Below, in pieces: positions 8,101 through 16,589 of a stretch of 64,000 bases of DNA; within the stretch, counting starts at the first letter, position 1, and every line of letters starts with the position of its first letter. The notes under the pieces are model-generated. The model worked only from the letters and a program-made list of their open reading frames with translations. It made no database searches and had not been told where the DNA came from. The stretch is from Goekera deserti (GTDB taxonomy: Bacteria > Actinomycetota > Actinomycetes > Mycobacteriales > Geodermatophilaceae). The stretch covers positions 248,001 to 312,000 of the forward strand of contig NZ_JAAGWK010000009.1 of the NCBI RefSeq assembly GCF_010685995.1, given 5' to 3'. The position numbers were made by a program, and so were the translations under genes.

Positions 8101-9894
8101 GTGCGCGAGCTCAGCGTTCCCCCCACGGCCACCGTGGGGCCCGACGATGCCCTTCCCGACATGGTGACGGCCAATGCCACCGAGCACCCCGACAAGGTCG
8201 GCCTGCGCATCCAGCGCTCCGGCCGCTGGGAGGACGTGACGTACGCCGAGTTCGGCGCCCAGGTGCGCGCGGTCGCCAAGGGCCTCGTCGCCGGCGGCGT
8301 CCAGGCCGGCGACCGGGTCTGCCTGCTGGCGAAGACCCGCTACGAGTGGACGGTGTGCGACTTCGCCATCTGGACCGCCGGCGCCGTCGTCGTCCCGGTG
8401 TACGAGACCTCCAGTGCCGACCAGGTGGCCTGGATCCTGTCCGACTCCGGAGCCCGGGCGATCATCGTGGAGACCCCCGAGCACGCGGCGATGGTCGAGT
8501 CGCTGCGCGAGGGCGTCCCGGAGCTGGGCTCGGTCTGGACGCTGGACCAGGACGCCGTGGGCACGCTGTCCGTCGCCGGCGCCGACGTGCCCGACAGCGA
8601 GCTCGCCGCCCGCCGGGCCACCCTGCACGCGGACACCCTGGCGACGCTGATCTACACCAGCGGCACCACCGGCCGGCCCAAGGGCTGCGAGCTGACCCAC
8701 GGCAACTTCCTGCTGGAGATCGACAACGGCATCACCCTGCTCGACCGCTTTATGAACAAGCAGGGCTCGCTGCTGCTGTTCATCCCGCTGGCGCACGTGC
8801 TGGCCCGGGTGCTGCAGGTCGGGGCGATCCGCACCCGCACGGTCATCGGGCACACGCCCGACGTGTCGAACCTGCTCGAGGACCTGGCCGCCTTCAAGCC
8901 CACCTTCGTGCTGGCCGTGCCCCGCGTCTTCGAGAAGGTCTACAACGGCGCCAAGCAGAAGGCCGACGATGGCGGCAAGGGGAAGATCTTCGACAAGGCC
9001 GCCGCGGTCGCCATCGCCTGGTCGCGCGCCCAGGACACCGGTGGCGCCGGCCTCGGCCTGAAGCTGCAGCACGCGCTGTTCGACCGGCTCGTCTACAGCA
9101 AGCTGCGCCAGGCCCTGGGCGGCCGGTGCGAGGGCGCCATCTCCGGCGGCGCACCGCTGGGCGAGCGACTCGGGCACTTCTTCCGGGGAGTCGGGGTCAC
9201 GGTCTTCGAGGGCTACGGCTTGACCGAGACCACCGCGGCGGCGGCGGTCAACTACGAGGCCGCGCTGCGCATCGGCACCGTCGGGCGCCCGCTGCCGGGC
9301 GTCTCCGCCGCCATCGCCGAGGACGGCGAGGTGCTGCTGCGCGGCGGCATCGTCATGCGCGGCTACTGGAAGAACGAGCAGGCCACCGCCGAGGCGATCG
9401 ACGGCGACGGCTGGTTCCACACCGGTGACATCGGTGAGCTGGACAGCGAGGGCTTCCTGAAGATCACCGGGCGCAAGAAGGAGATCCTGGTGACGGCGGG
9501 TGGCAAGAACGTCGCCCCGGCCGTGCTGGAGGACCGCCTCCGTGCCCACAAGCTGGTCAGCCAGTGCATCGTCGTGGGCGACCAGCGCCCCTTCATCGGC
9601 GCCCTGGTCACCCTGGACGTGGAGGCCCTGCCCGCCTGGCTCAAGAGCCAGGACCGGCCGGACAGCACGACGCCCGACCAGTTGCGCGAGGACCCTGTCC
9701 TGCTCGCCGAGATCCAGAGCGCGGTCACCGAGGCCAACAAGGCGGTCAGCCAGGCCGAGGCGATCAAGAAGTTCCGGGTGCTGGGAGTGGACTTCACCGA
9801 GGCCAACGGCACCCTGACACCGAGCCTCAAGCTCAAGCGCCAGGTGGTCATGAAGGAGTACGCCGACGAGGTGGAGCACCTCTACGCGCGCTGA
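8101..9894 (+). CDS. fadD15: Long-chain fatty-acid-CoA ligase (AMP-binding, FadD15 type)
   Basis: ANL-superfamily enzyme that activates fatty acids with ATP and CoA through an acyl-AMP intermediate. It has 597 residues, the usual length for the bacterial long-chain type. The ATP-binding P-loop is YTSGTTGRPKG (about 185-195). The second core motif is GYGLTET (about 371-377). The hinge/A8 region is GWFHTGDIGELDSEGFLKI, followed by TGRKKEILVTAGGKNVAP. The A10 lysine region lies in LTPSLKLKRQVV at the C-terminus. GTG 8101 follows GAGAGGACC. The gene stands alone between a divergent SRPBCC operon and convergent pimB, with a very strong terminator behind it. The order SRPBCC / fadD15 / pimB is conserved in mycobacteria. 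Confidence 0.93.
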   Translation: MRELSVPPTATVGPDDALPDMVTANATEHPDKVGLRIQRSGRWEDVTYAEFGAQVRAVAKGLVAGGVQAGDRVCLLAKTRYEWTVCDFAIWTAGAVVVPVYETSSADQVAWILSDSGARAIIVETPEHAAMVESLREGVPELGSVWTLDQDAVGTLSVAGADVPDSELAARRATLHADTLATLIYTSGTTGRPKGCELTHGNFLLEIDNGITLLDRFMNKQGSLLLFIPLAHVLARVLQVGAIRTRTVIGHTPDVSNLLEDLAAFKPTFVLAVPRVFEKVYNGAKQKADDGGKGKIFDKAAAVAIAWSRAQDTGGAGLGLKLQHALFDRLVYSKLRQALGGRCEGAISGGAPLGERLGHFFRGVGVTVFEGYGLTETTAAAAVNYEAALRIGTVGRPLPGVSAAIAEDGEVLLRGGIVMRGYWKNEQATAEAIDGDGWFHTGDIGELDSEGFLKITGRKKEILVTAGGKNVAPAVLEDRLRAHKLVSQCIVVGDQRPFIGALVTLDVEALPAWLKSQDRPDSTTPDQLREDPVLLAEIQSAVTEANKAVSQAEAIKKFRVLGVDFTEANGTLTPSLKLKRQVVMKEYADEVEHLYAR

Positions 9895-9913
9895 CGACCC
9901 ACCGGCCGCACGC

Positions 9914-9959
9914 GGACGGCGGAGGGGCCGGGGCTCACGCCCCGGCCCCTCCGCCGTCC
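9914..9959. terminator. Long perfect hairpin terminator, overlaps the 3' end of pimB
   Basis: A 21 bp perfect stem: GGACGGCGGAGGGGCCGGGGC (split as 9914-9934) pairs with its complement at 9939-9959, loop TCAC. It serves the convergent acyl-CoA ligase and pimB genes. The right arm also encodes the last residues of PimB (GGGAGA), and the pimB stop lies in the loop. Confidence 0.85.
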
Positions 9960-11074
9960 AGCACCTGGTCGAAGGTCGCGCTGATCCTCGACCAGGACCA
10001 GCGCCGTTCCACCCACTGCCGGCCGGCCGCGCCCATCGCGCGCGCCCGCGCCGGGTCGGCCAGCAGGTCACCGAGCACCCGCGCCAGGCCGGTCGCCGAC
10101 CGGGGGTCGACCACATGACCGGTCACGCCCTCCTGCACGGTCTCCGGTGCCCCGCCGGACGTGCCGGCCAGCACCGGCAGCCCGCAGGCGGCTGCCTCCA
10201 GGTACACCATGCCGAGACCCTCGACGTCCAGGCCACCTCGCCGGGTGCGGCACGGCATGGCGAACACGTCGCCGGCCGCGTAGTGCGCCGGCAGCTGGTC
10301 CGCTGGCACCCCGCCGGTGAACACCACCGAACCCGCCAGGCCCGCGGACCGCACCGCCCGGCGCAGCGGGCGCTCGGCGGGACCGCTGCCGACCAGCAGC
10401 AACCGGGCGTCCGGGTGCCGGGCCAGCACGCGGGGCCAGGCCGCCACCAACAGGTCCTGGCCCTTGCGGGGCACCAGCCGGGACACGCAGACCACCACCG
10501 GGGCGTCTCCCAGCGCGTACCGGGCGCGGACGGCGGCGCCGTCGGCGTCCGGGGTGAAGGCGGCGACGTCGACGCCCGGGGACAGCTGGGTGAGCTCGGT
10601 GCACCCGGCCAGCGCGGGGGCCAGCCGGCCGTGGGTGTACTCGCTGATGTAGGTGACCACGTCCAGCCCGGAGGCGATCCGACGCATCGCGGCGCGCGCA
10701 CCGGGCAGCGCCACCCAGCCGGTCTCGTGCCCGTGCGTGGCGCCCACGAGGTGCCGGACGCCGGCCTCGCGCAGCGCCGGCGCCATCCAGCCGAGCGGGG
10801 CCGCGGCACCGAACAGCACCCGGTCGCACCCGTGGGCGCGCACCAGCCCGGTCGCCGCGCGGACGGCGCCCCGGGTGGGCAGCAGCATGCCGGTGGGCGC
10901 GCGCACCACGGGGTAGGGCAGCCCGGCGTCGTGGGCGGCCGCGCCCGGGTGGTCGGAGGCCAGCACGACCAGCGAGTCCGGCGGGCGGGTGGCCAGCAGC
11001 GCCGCGACGAAGGTCTGGATGCCGCCCTGCCGCGGCGGGAAGTCGTTGGTGACGACCAGGGTGGACCGGCTCAT
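9935..11074 (-). CDS. pimB: GT4 mannosyltransferase PimB (phosphatidylinositol mannoside synthesis)
   Basis: Glycosyltransferase family 4 enzyme, 379 residues, GT-B fold. By family and gene order it is PimB', which adds the second mannose from GDP-mannose to phosphatidylinositol monomannoside at the inner face of the membrane. Features: N-terminal VVTNDFPPRQGGIQTFV, central VCVSRLVPRKGQDLL, and the C-terminal donor-site motif CRTRRGGLDVEGLGMVYLE with EGLG and the catalytic Glu. The ATG at 11074 overlaps the stop of the upstream M48 gene by 4 nt, so the two are co-translated. Its last codons lie inside a terminator stem. Assignment as PimB rests on motif and synteny; a related GDP-mannose GT4 enzyme is the main alternative. 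Confidence 0.87.
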   Translation of the reverse strand: MSRSTLVVTNDFPPRQGGIQTFVAALLATRPPDSLVVLASDHPGAAAHDAGLPYPVVRAPTGMLLPTRGAVRAATGLVRAHGCDRVLFGAAAPLGWMAPALREAGVRHLVGATHGHETGWVALPGARAAMRRIASGLDVVTYISEYTHGRLAPALAGCTELTQLSPGVDVAAFTPDADGAAVRARYALGDAPVVVCVSRLVPRKGQDLLVAAWPRVLARHPDARLLLVGSGPAERPLRRAVRSAGLAGSVVFTGGVPADQLPAHYAAGDVFAMPCRTRRGGLDVEGLGMVYLEAAACGLPVLAGTSGGAPETVQEGVTGHVVDPRSATGLARVLGDLLADPARARAMGAAGRQWVERRWSWSRISATFDQVLDGGGAGA

Positions 11075-12363
11075 CCCTGCCGGTCCCGCTGCCAGTCCCG
11101 GGCGAAGGCGATCCGCTGGGCCGAGGTCGGGTGCGAGCCGAAGAACCACTGCCAGGCGGCCGGCGGGTCCAGGTCGGCGAGGTTGGCCGTCGCGAGCTGA
11201 CGCTGCAGGCCGATGAACGCATCCGGGTCCCGGGTGAGGTCCAGCGCGTGCAGGTCGGCGCGCGCCTCCACCTGCCGGGACACCCCGTTCTGCACCGGGG
11301 TGGACACCAGCGTGGCGGCGGCGACCAGGAACAGCAGCAGCGGCACCACCCGGGGGTCCCCCGGACCGTCGGCCCCCACCCGGCGCAGCAGCGGCGTCCA
11401 GGACAGCAGCCAGCCCAGCCCCGCCATGGCCGCCGCGGCACCCAGGGCGCCCTCGGCGGTGCCGGTCAGCACGTCGTCGGCGGCCACGTGGCCGAGCTCG
11501 TGCGCGACCACCGACTCGACCTCGGCGACGGAGACCTGCTCCAGCAGGGTGTCGTAGACCACGATCCGGCGGGTGGAGCCGAAGCCGGACACGTAGGCGT
11601 TCAGCGCCGTCGTGCGGCGGGAGGCGTCGGCGACGAGCACGTCCTGCACCGGCGTCCCGCTCTCCTCCGCCAGCTCCAGCAGGTCGGTGCGCAGCTGCCC
11701 GGCCGGCATGGAGGTGAAGTCGTTGAACGCGGGTTCGACCAGCACCGGGTAGAGGAAGGAGCCCACCACCACGAGCCCGGCGGCACCCGCGCCGGCCCAG
11801 GCCCACCACGTGCGCGGGGCCCGCCGCACCAGCGCCACCAGCGCCACCAGCGCCAGGGCCGTCACGACGGCGGTGATGGCGGTGGAGGTGGCCACGTCCC
11901 GGAGCCAGAGCCCCCAGGAGCGGGTGGACAACCCGTAGCGGCGCCGCACCACCTCGGCCCACACGCCGACCGGCAACGTGGCCAGCCGGCCCAGGACGAC
12001 CACGGCGACCGTGCCGAGCAGCACCTGCCACACCCAGCCGCCGCGCGGTGCCGCGCCGGTGGGGTCAGAGGTGCGGGCGGGGGCCACGGCGCGCACCAGG
12101 CGGCCACCGAGCCGGGTCAGCCCCAGCAGGGCCGAGACCGCCAGCCCCAGCAGCAGCGAGACCAGGGACGCCGGCCGGATCGCGGCGGCGAAGTCGTCGC
12201 CCCGCTGGATCTGCGCGGCGGAGAAGTCGGCGGCCGCGTCGACCGGCGTGGCGCCGCCGGCCGGGACCGGGAGCAGCTGCCCGGGGGTGGTGAGCAGCAG
12301 GACCGCCGCCAGCGCGGCCCCGAGGACCAGCGCCACGAGCAGCGCAACACGGCGGGCGCTCAC
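11071..12363 (-). CDS. M48-family membrane zinc metalloprotease (Ste24/CAAX protease-like)
   Basis: Integral membrane protease of 430 residues. The zinc motif HELGH lies near residue 286 in VVAHELGHVAADDVL; a downstream conserved ARADLHAL region carries the likely third ligand side (EARAD). Hydrophobic segments occur at the N-terminus (VALLVALVLGAALAAVLLL), around 75-95, 130-150, 180-205 and 215-235. The layout matches Ste24/CAAX type I proteases, here probably for membrane-protein quality control. Upstream in-frame codons run into a repeat element, so I chose GTG 12363, which lies 8 nt after a TAGGAT box. GTG 12369 is the alternative. Overlaps pimB by 4 nt. It is not part of the M. tuberculosis order as I recall it. 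Confidence 0.88.
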   Translation of the reverse strand: MSARRVALLVALVLGAALAAVLLLTTPGQLLPVPAGGATPVDAAADFSAAQIQRGDDFAAAIRPASLVSLLLGLAVSALLGLTRLGGRLVRAVAPARTSDPTGAAPRGGWVWQVLLGTVAVVVLGRLATLPVGVWAEVVRRRYGLSTRSWGLWLRDVATSTAITAVVTALALVALVALVRRAPRTWWAWAGAGAAGLVVVGSFLYPVLVEPAFNDFTSMPAGQLRTDLLELAEESGTPVQDVLVADASRRTTALNAYVSGFGSTRRIVVYDTLLEQVSVAEVESVVAHELGHVAADDVLTGTAEGALGAAAAMAGLGWLLSWTPLLRRVGADGPGDPRVVPLLLFLVAAATLVSTPVQNGVSRQVEARADLHALDLTRDPDAFIGLQRQLATANLADLDPPAAWQWFFGSHPTSAQRIAFARDWQRDRQG

Positions 12364-12371
12364 GGGCACCG

Positions 12372-12377
12372 ATCCTA
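12372..12377 (-). promoter_or_regulatory. -10 box of the M48 protease-pimB operon
   Basis: TAGGAT on the minus strand, 8 nt before GTG 12363. A GTG at 12369 would be only 2 nt away and is less likely as a leaderless start. Confidence 0.45.
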
Positions 12378-12383
12378 GGAGAC

Positions 12384-12438
12384 GGACCCCGCTGCCCCCA
12401 GCACTCGCAAGCTCGCACGGGGTCCCTGCAGCGGGGCC
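12384..12438 (+). repeat. Intergenic hairpin repeat, copy 1
   Basis: GGACCCCGCTGC (12384-12395) pairs with GCAGCGGGGCC (12428-12438), one A bulged. The core is ACTCGCAAGCTCGC-like. In this copy GGACCCC can also pair with GGGGTCC at 12419-12425, an alternative fold. It lies between the NlpC/P60 and M48 genes, just upstream of the M48 -10 box. Confidence 0.8.
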
Positions 12439-12489
12439 GAGCACGTGGGGCCCGTGCCGGTGGAGCCGGTCGTGCTGGAGGGACCGAGG

Positions 12490-13677
12490 TCAGCCGATCA
12501 GCCGCCGGGCACCGACGTAGCCGCCCATGTCGACGCTGCCGATCTGCACCGGCGACCCGAACGTGGGCGCGTGCACCATCTTCCCGTTGCCCACGTAGAT
12601 GCCGACGTGGCTGACCGGGCTGTAGAAGAACACCAGGTCGCCCGGCTGCAGGGCCGCGCGGGACACCGCCGTGCCCATCGTGGACTGCATCCGGCTGGAG
12701 TGCGGCACAGAGATGCCGGCGGCGGCGTAGGCGTACAGCACCAGCCCGGAGCAGTCGAAGCTGCTGGGCCCCTCGGCGCCCCACACGTACGGGTCGCCGC
12801 GCTGGGCCAGGGCCGTGTCGAGGACCGCCTGCAGGTCGCCGCCGGCCACGACCGTGTCCCCGCTCGCCGCGTCGTCCCGCGGGGCCTCGGCGCCGGCGGA
12901 CCCGGTGTCCTCGGCGGCGTCGTCCCGATCGTCCTCTCCGTCGCTCCCCTCGCCGGCGGGGCGGGCGACGACGACGTCCGGCGCCTCGAGCTGCTGACCG
13001 GCCACCCGGCGCGCCACCTCGGCCTGCTCGGCGGCCGACAGCGCCAGGAAGTCCGCCTGGTACCCGGTGATCCGGGACTGCAGGGCGTCGCGCTGCCCGG
13101 TCACCTGCTGCAGGGTCTGCGCCGCGGCGGCCGCGGCGGCGTCGGCGTCGGCCCGGGTCTGCTCGGCCGCGGTCGCGGCGAGGGCGGCCGCGTCGACGAT
13201 GTCACTGGTGTGCGCGGCGATGACGTCCAGCGTGCTGACCTGGGCGATGAACTGGTCGGGTGAGTCACTGGTCATCAGGGCGGAGAAGCGGGCCAGGCTG
13301 TCGCCGGTGTAGGCGCTGCGGGCCACCTGCCGCAGCTGGCCCTCGACGGCGTCCACCCGGGCCTGCGCGTCGAGTGCGGCCTGGGCGGCCGCGACCGCGG
13401 CGGCGTCCTGCTGCTCGAGGGTGACCGTGGCCTCGTTGACCTGCTCGGTGACCACCTCGAGCTCGCGGCTCGCCGCGGCGACGAGTTCGGCGGCCTCCGC
13501 GGAGGACGCCGGGGCGGCCGTGGCGCTGCCCGGGAACAGGCCGGCGACGAGCGCGGCACTGGCGGTGAGGACCAGCGTGCTGGTCAGCCGCCGAGCCCGC
13601 CGGGCGCGACGGGCGGGGACGGCCGGGGACGGCGACGCGCCCAGACGGAGCCTGGAGAGGAGCTGGGGCGTCGGCAC
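12490..13677 (-). CDS. Secreted NlpC/P60 peptidoglycan endopeptidase with coiled-coil domain
   Basis: Exported cell-wall hydrolase, 395 residues, predicted to cut D-Glu-DAP or similar bonds in stem peptides. After a basic stretch (RRARRARR) comes a signal-peptide core (LTSTLVLTASAALVAGLF) with an Ala-rich cleavage zone (SATAAPAS). Residues about 60-205 form an Ala/Gln-rich coiled coil. An acidic low-complexity linker follows. The C-terminal NlpC/P60 domain has the catalytic Cys in FDCSGLVLYAY (about 307), His in SHVGIYVG (about 353) and a second polar residue near VHAPTFG. The frame is open to 13797, but GTG 13677 follows AGGAACGGAG and gives a normal signal peptide. It matches the Rv2190c position. 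Loose hydrolases are risky, and the coiled coil may regulate access. Confidence 0.92.
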   Translation of the reverse strand: MPTPQLLSRLRLGASPSPAVPARRARRARRLTSTLVLTASAALVAGLFPGSATAAPASSAEAAELVAAASRELEVVTEQVNEATVTLEQQDAAAVAAAQAALDAQARVDAVEGQLRQVARSAYTGDSLARFSALMTSDSPDQFIAQVSTLDVIAAHTSDIVDAAALAATAAEQTRADADAAAAAAAQTLQQVTGQRDALQSRITGYQADFLALSAAEQAEVARRVAGQQLEAPDVVVARPAGEGSDGEDDRDDAAEDTGSAGAEAPRDDAASGDTVVAGGDLQAVLDTALAQRGDPYVWGAEGPSSFDCSGLVLYAYAAAGISVPHSSRMQSTMGTAVSRAALQPGDLVFFYSPVSHVGIYVGNGKMVHAPTFGSPVQIGSVDMGGYVGARRLIG

Positions 13678-13801
13678 GGTCGGCGTCTCCGTTCCTGCAT
13701 CGGACCGCCCGCCGGGCGCTGGTGCGTCCCGGGTGCATGGCGGCGTCCGGCCGGTGTCGCTCGACGAGTGACGGACACCCGGTCGGACGACGCTCACGCT
13801 A
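13678..13801 (-). promoter_or_regulatory. 5' leader and candidate promoter of the NlpC/P60 gene
   Basis: TAGCGT at 13796-13801 (minus strand) is a candidate -10, giving a leader of about 110 nt, long for this genome. The leader can form a hairpin with GGTGTC/GACACC arms (13753-13758 and 13774-13779) enclosing CTCG/CGAG. I could not match it to the cyclic di-AMP riboswitch often found before such genes. Confidence 0.35.
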
Positions 13802-13882
13802 GATCCGGCGGCGACCCGCTCCCACTGCGCGCACTCGCCGGGGCCTCGGGCGAGACCTGCTGAATTCCGCTCGTGTGATTCG

Positions 13883-14257
13883 TCAACTCACGTGCCGGTC
13901 CCGGATCTGGTGACGCGTGTGACCAGGTCCGGACGCATCCTGGTGACGGAGCGGCGGAACCAGTCCGAAGTCTGCCAAGGCCCCGACGGCCCGGCGCTCC
14001 ACCTCGTCCAGGTCGACGACCGCGCGAGCGCCGTCCGCCGCGGTGTCAATGTGAGCCAGATCACTGTTTGGGTTTACCGACTCCGGAGCGTCGTCACGTG
14101 AGTGCAGCGTGTCGAGGCCGTCCGCGGCCCGCCGCCGGAGCGGGACGACCAGGGGGTCGGTGCCCCGCCAGCCGGGCGGCGCCCCCAGCAGCACGGTGAC
14201 GACGCAGTCGGCGCACCCGTCCCCGCGGACGGTGCAGGTGTCGCAGTCGATGAGCAT
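13883..14257 (-). CDS. Small conserved actinobacterial protein with N-terminal Cys cluster
   Basis: A 124-residue protein of unknown function. Four cysteines sit at the N-terminus in CDTCTVRGDGCADC, arranged as two CxxC pairs, which suggests a zinc or Fe-S site. A short hydrophobic strand follows (VVTVLLGAPPGW). The C-terminal half has VVDLDEVERRAVGALADFGLVPPLRH, which looks like a helical hairpin. The frame is open upstream, but ATG 14257 follows GAGGGGA at good spacing and starts directly at the Cys cluster (MLIDCDTC). Related small proteins sit beside NlpC/P60 genes in other actinobacteria from memory. It has its own candidate promoter (TAGCGT near 14295). The Cys pairs recall zinc ribbons, but no function is claimed. 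Confidence 0.8.
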   Translation of the reverse strand: MLIDCDTCTVRGDGCADCVVTVLLGAPPGWRGTDPLVVPLRRRAADGLDTLHSRDDAPESVNPNSDLAHIDTAADGARAVVDLDEVERRAVGALADFGLVPPLRHQDASGPGHTRHQIRDRHVS

Positions 14258-14386
14258 CGGGGGTCCCCTCGTGGCGGTGGTCCGGACGCCGGCGACGCTA
14301 GGAGCGGCCACCGACAATCCCGGGTCGCGGGGCACCCGCCCGGTGCGGCCACGGGACACCGGCGCACGGCTGTCGGACCCCTGACC

Positions 14387-14392
14387 TACCGT
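14387..14392 (+). promoter_or_regulatory. -10 box of the DnaQ/GIY-YIG nuclease gene
   Basis: TACCGT, 7 nt before GTG 14400; predicts a leaderless mRNA. Confidence 0.5.
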
Positions 14393-14399
14393 CCCGCCC

Positions 14400-16235
14400 G
14401 TGCCCGCCTCCACCACTCCCCGTCACCAGCAGATCACGATCGACGACGTCGGGACGCCGCTGTCCGAGGTCACGTTCGTGGTCGTCGACCTGGAGACCAC
14501 CGGCGGCTCACCGAAGGACTGCGCCATCACCGAGATCGGCGCGGTCAAGGTCCGCGGTGGCGTGGTGGTCGGCGAGTTCCAGACCCTGGTCGACCCCGGG
14601 CAGGAGATCCCGCCCTACATCAGCGTGCTGACCGGCATCACCTCCACCATGGTGGCCAGCGCGCCCCGCATCGCCGCGGTGCTGCCCGCCTTCCTGGAGT
14701 TCGCCCGGGGTGCGGTGCTGGTGGCCCACAACGCCCCGTTCGACCTCGGCTTCCTCAAGGCCGCCTGCGCGGAGTCGGGCCTGCTCTGGCCGGCCTGCGC
14801 CTCGGTGGACACCGCGGTGCTCGCCCGCCGGCTGCTCACCCGCGACGAGGTGCCCAACTGCAAGCTGTCCACCCTGGCGCCCTACTTCTCGGCCACCACC
14901 TCCCCCACCCACCGCGCCCTGGACGACGCCCGGGCCACCGTCGACGTCCTGCACGGGCTCCTCGAGCGGCTCGGCCCGCTGGGCGTCTCCTGCCTGGAGG
15001 AGCTCACCGGGATCAACCGGCAGGTCGACCCGCGCCGCCGGCAGAAGCGGCACCTCGCCGCCGGGGTGCCCGAGGGCCCGGGGGTCTACGTGTTCCGGGG
15101 GCCGCGGGACGAGCCGCTGTACGTGGGCACCTCCACCGACCTGCGCACCCGGGTGCGCAGCTACTTCTCCGCCGGGGAGCAGCGCCGCCGGATGACCGAG
15201 ATGGTGGCGCTCGCCGAGCGCGTCGAGGCGCTGCCCTGCGCCCACGGGCTGGAGGCCGCGGTGCGCGAGCTGCGGCTGATCGCCGAGCACAAGCCGCGGT
15301 ACAACCGGCGCTCGCGCTTCCCCGAGCGGGCACTGTGGGTCCGGCTGACCAACGAGCACTTCCCCCGCCTGTCGGTCGTGCGGCGGGTCCGGCCCGGAGC
15401 CGGGGTCTTCCTGGGCCCGTTCCCGGACCGCCGGGCGGCCGAGGCCGCGGTCGCCGCGGTGCACGAGGCGCTGCCGCTGCGCCAGTGCACCCCGCGGCTC
15501 TCGCTCACCGTGCTCGGCTCGGCGTGCGCCCTGGCCGACATGGGCCGCTGCGGGGCGCCGTGCACCGGAGCACAGAGCAAGGAGGAGTACGCGACCGTCG
15601 CCGAGGTGTTCCGCGCCGCCGTCGACTCCGACCCGCACGCGCTGGTCGCACCGCTGCTGGCCCGGGTCGACCGGCTGGCCGGCGAGGCCCGCTACGAGGA
15701 CGCCGCGGTGCTCCGTGACCGGGTGGCGGTGCTGCTGCGCGCGGTGCGCCGGCGCCAGCGCCTGGAGAACCTGGCCCGGGTGCCCGAGATGGCGCTCGCC
15801 CGGCCCGACGGCGCCGGCGGCTGGGAGCTGGCGGTGGTGCGCCGCGGCCGGCTGGTGGCCGCCTCGGTCGCTGCCCGCGGCGTCCCGGTGCGGGCCCACC
15901 TGGCCGGCCTGCTGGCCACCGCGGAGACCCCCGCGGGTCCGGCCGGCGAGCTGGCGGCCTCGGTCGACGAGACCGAGCTGGTGCTGCGCTGGATGGAGGA
16001 GCCCGGCACCCGGCTGGTCGACGTCGAGGGCACGCTCGCCAGCCGGGCTCCGGGCATCGGGCGGCTGGCGGCGTTCCTGGCCCGCGTGGAGGCCGGCCGT
16101 GTCTCCACCGACCCCTTCGCCGACGGGCGCTCGCTCGGCACCCGGGCCCGCCCCGAGCGGGTGGCCGGCACCGGCGCGCGGCACCCGGCGTCCGGCCCGA
16201 CCCGGGGTCGGCGCGCGGCTAGCATCGCCCTGTGA
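14400..16235 (+). CDS. DEDDh exonuclease - GIY-YIG endonuclease fusion (Cho/UvrC-like)
   Basis: Two-nuclease fusion of 611 residues. Residues about 20-185 form a DnaQ-type 3'-5' exonuclease with VVVDLETTG (D, E), HNAPFDLGFL (D) and HRALDDARATVD (H, D). Residues about 220-310 form a GIY-YIG domain (GPGVYVFRG, LYVGTSTDLRTRV, with a downstream Arg and Glu in HGLEAAVRELRLI and the RYN motif). The rest resembles the UvrC middle region, including a UvrB-interaction-like segment (RYEDAAVLRDRVAVLLRA). It matches Rv2191 and is a likely accessory nucleotide-excision nuclease related to E. coli Cho. The GTG start is 7 nt behind a TACCGT box. The stop overlaps the RAM-domain gene start. Role in repair is inferred. 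Confidence 0.92.
   Translation: MPASTTPRHQQITIDDVGTPLSEVTFVVVDLETTGGSPKDCAITEIGAVKVRGGVVVGEFQTLVDPGQEIPPYISVLTGITSTMVASAPRIAAVLPAFLEFARGAVLVAHNAPFDLGFLKAACAESGLLWPACASVDTAVLARRLLTRDEVPNCKLSTLAPYFSATTSPTHRALDDARATVDVLHGLLERLGPLGVSCLEELTGINRQVDPRRRQKRHLAAGVPEGPGVYVFRGPRDEPLYVGTSTDLRTRVRSYFSAGEQRRRMTEMVALAERVEALPCAHGLEAAVRELRLIAEHKPRYNRRSRFPERALWVRLTNEHFPRLSVVRRVRPGAGVFLGPFPDRRAAEAAVAAVHEALPLRQCTPRLSLTVLGSACALADMGRCGAPCTGAQSKEEYATVAEVFRAAVDSDPHALVAPLLARVDRLAGEARYEDAAVLRDRVAVLLRAVRRRQRLENLARVPEMALARPDGAGGWELAVVRRGRLVAASVAARGVPVRAHLAGLLATAETPAGPAGELAASVDETELVLRWMEEPGTRLVDVEGTLASRAPGIGRLAAFLARVEAGRVSTDPFADGRSLGTRARPERVAGTGARHPASGPTRGRRAASIAL
16220..16225 (+). promoter_or_regulatory. -10 box of the RAM-domain gene
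   Basis: TAGCAT, 6 nt before GTG 16232, inside the 3' end of the nuclease gene. The small gene may thus be both coupled and separately transcribed. Confidence 0.45.
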
Positions 16236-16510
16236 TCACCGCCATCGTCATGATCGACGCGGCCACCGACTCGATCGGCGAGGTCGCCGAGACCGTCGCC
16301 GGCCTGCCCGGGGTGAGCGAGGTCTACTCCGTCGCCGGCGACGTCGACCTCGTCGCCCTGGTCCGGGTCCGCGAGTTCCCGGAGATCGCCGAGGTCGTGG
16401 CCGGCCGGATCAACAAGGTGCCCGGGGTGCTCGACACCGCCACCCACATCGCCTTCCGCACCTACTCCCGCCACGACCTGGAAGCGGCCTTCTCCATCGG
16501 CATGGACTGA
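16232..16510 (+). CDS. Stand-alone Lrp/AsnC ligand-binding (RAM) domain protein
   Basis: A 92-residue protein that is only the effector-binding RAM domain of Lrp/AsnC regulators. It has no helix-turn-helix. The beta-alpha-beta pattern is clear: ITAIVMIDAATDSIGEVAETV, then VSEVYSVAGDVDLVALVRV, then a C-terminal THIAFRTYSRHDL strand and helix. Such domains form dimers or octamers and bind amino acids, and may modulate full-length Lrp proteins. GTG 16232 overlaps the nuclease stop (GTGA), and a -10-like box also precedes it. It is convergent with trpD across a hairpin repeat. A link to trpD by amino-acid sensing is only a thought from proximity. Confidence 0.9.
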   Translation: MITAIVMIDAATDSIGEVAETVAGLPGVSEVYSVAGDVDLVALVRVREFPEIAEVVAGRINKVPGVLDTATHIAFRTYSRHDLEAAFSIGMD

Positions 16511-16564
16511 GGCCCCTCGCCCCCCACCACTCGCACGCTCGCGGCGGGCCCCTGCGCGGGGGCC
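16511..16564 (+). repeat. Intergenic hairpin repeat, copy 2
   Basis: Begins with the base after the RAM gene stop. GGCCCC at 16511 pairs with GGGGCC ending at 16564. The core is CCCCCACCACTCGCACGCTCGCGG (given as 16520-16543). The outer stem is less perfect than in the other copies and lacks the bulged A. It lies between convergent genes. Confidence 0.75.
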
Positions 16565-16589
16565 GACGGGCGTCGTCAGGGGGGCGTCG

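Noticed and set aside
13678-13882. Cyclic di-AMP (ydaO-type) riboswitch before the NlpC/P60 gene
   Set aside because: The position is typical, but I could not find the conserved core sequences and the leader is shorter than the aptamer usually needs.
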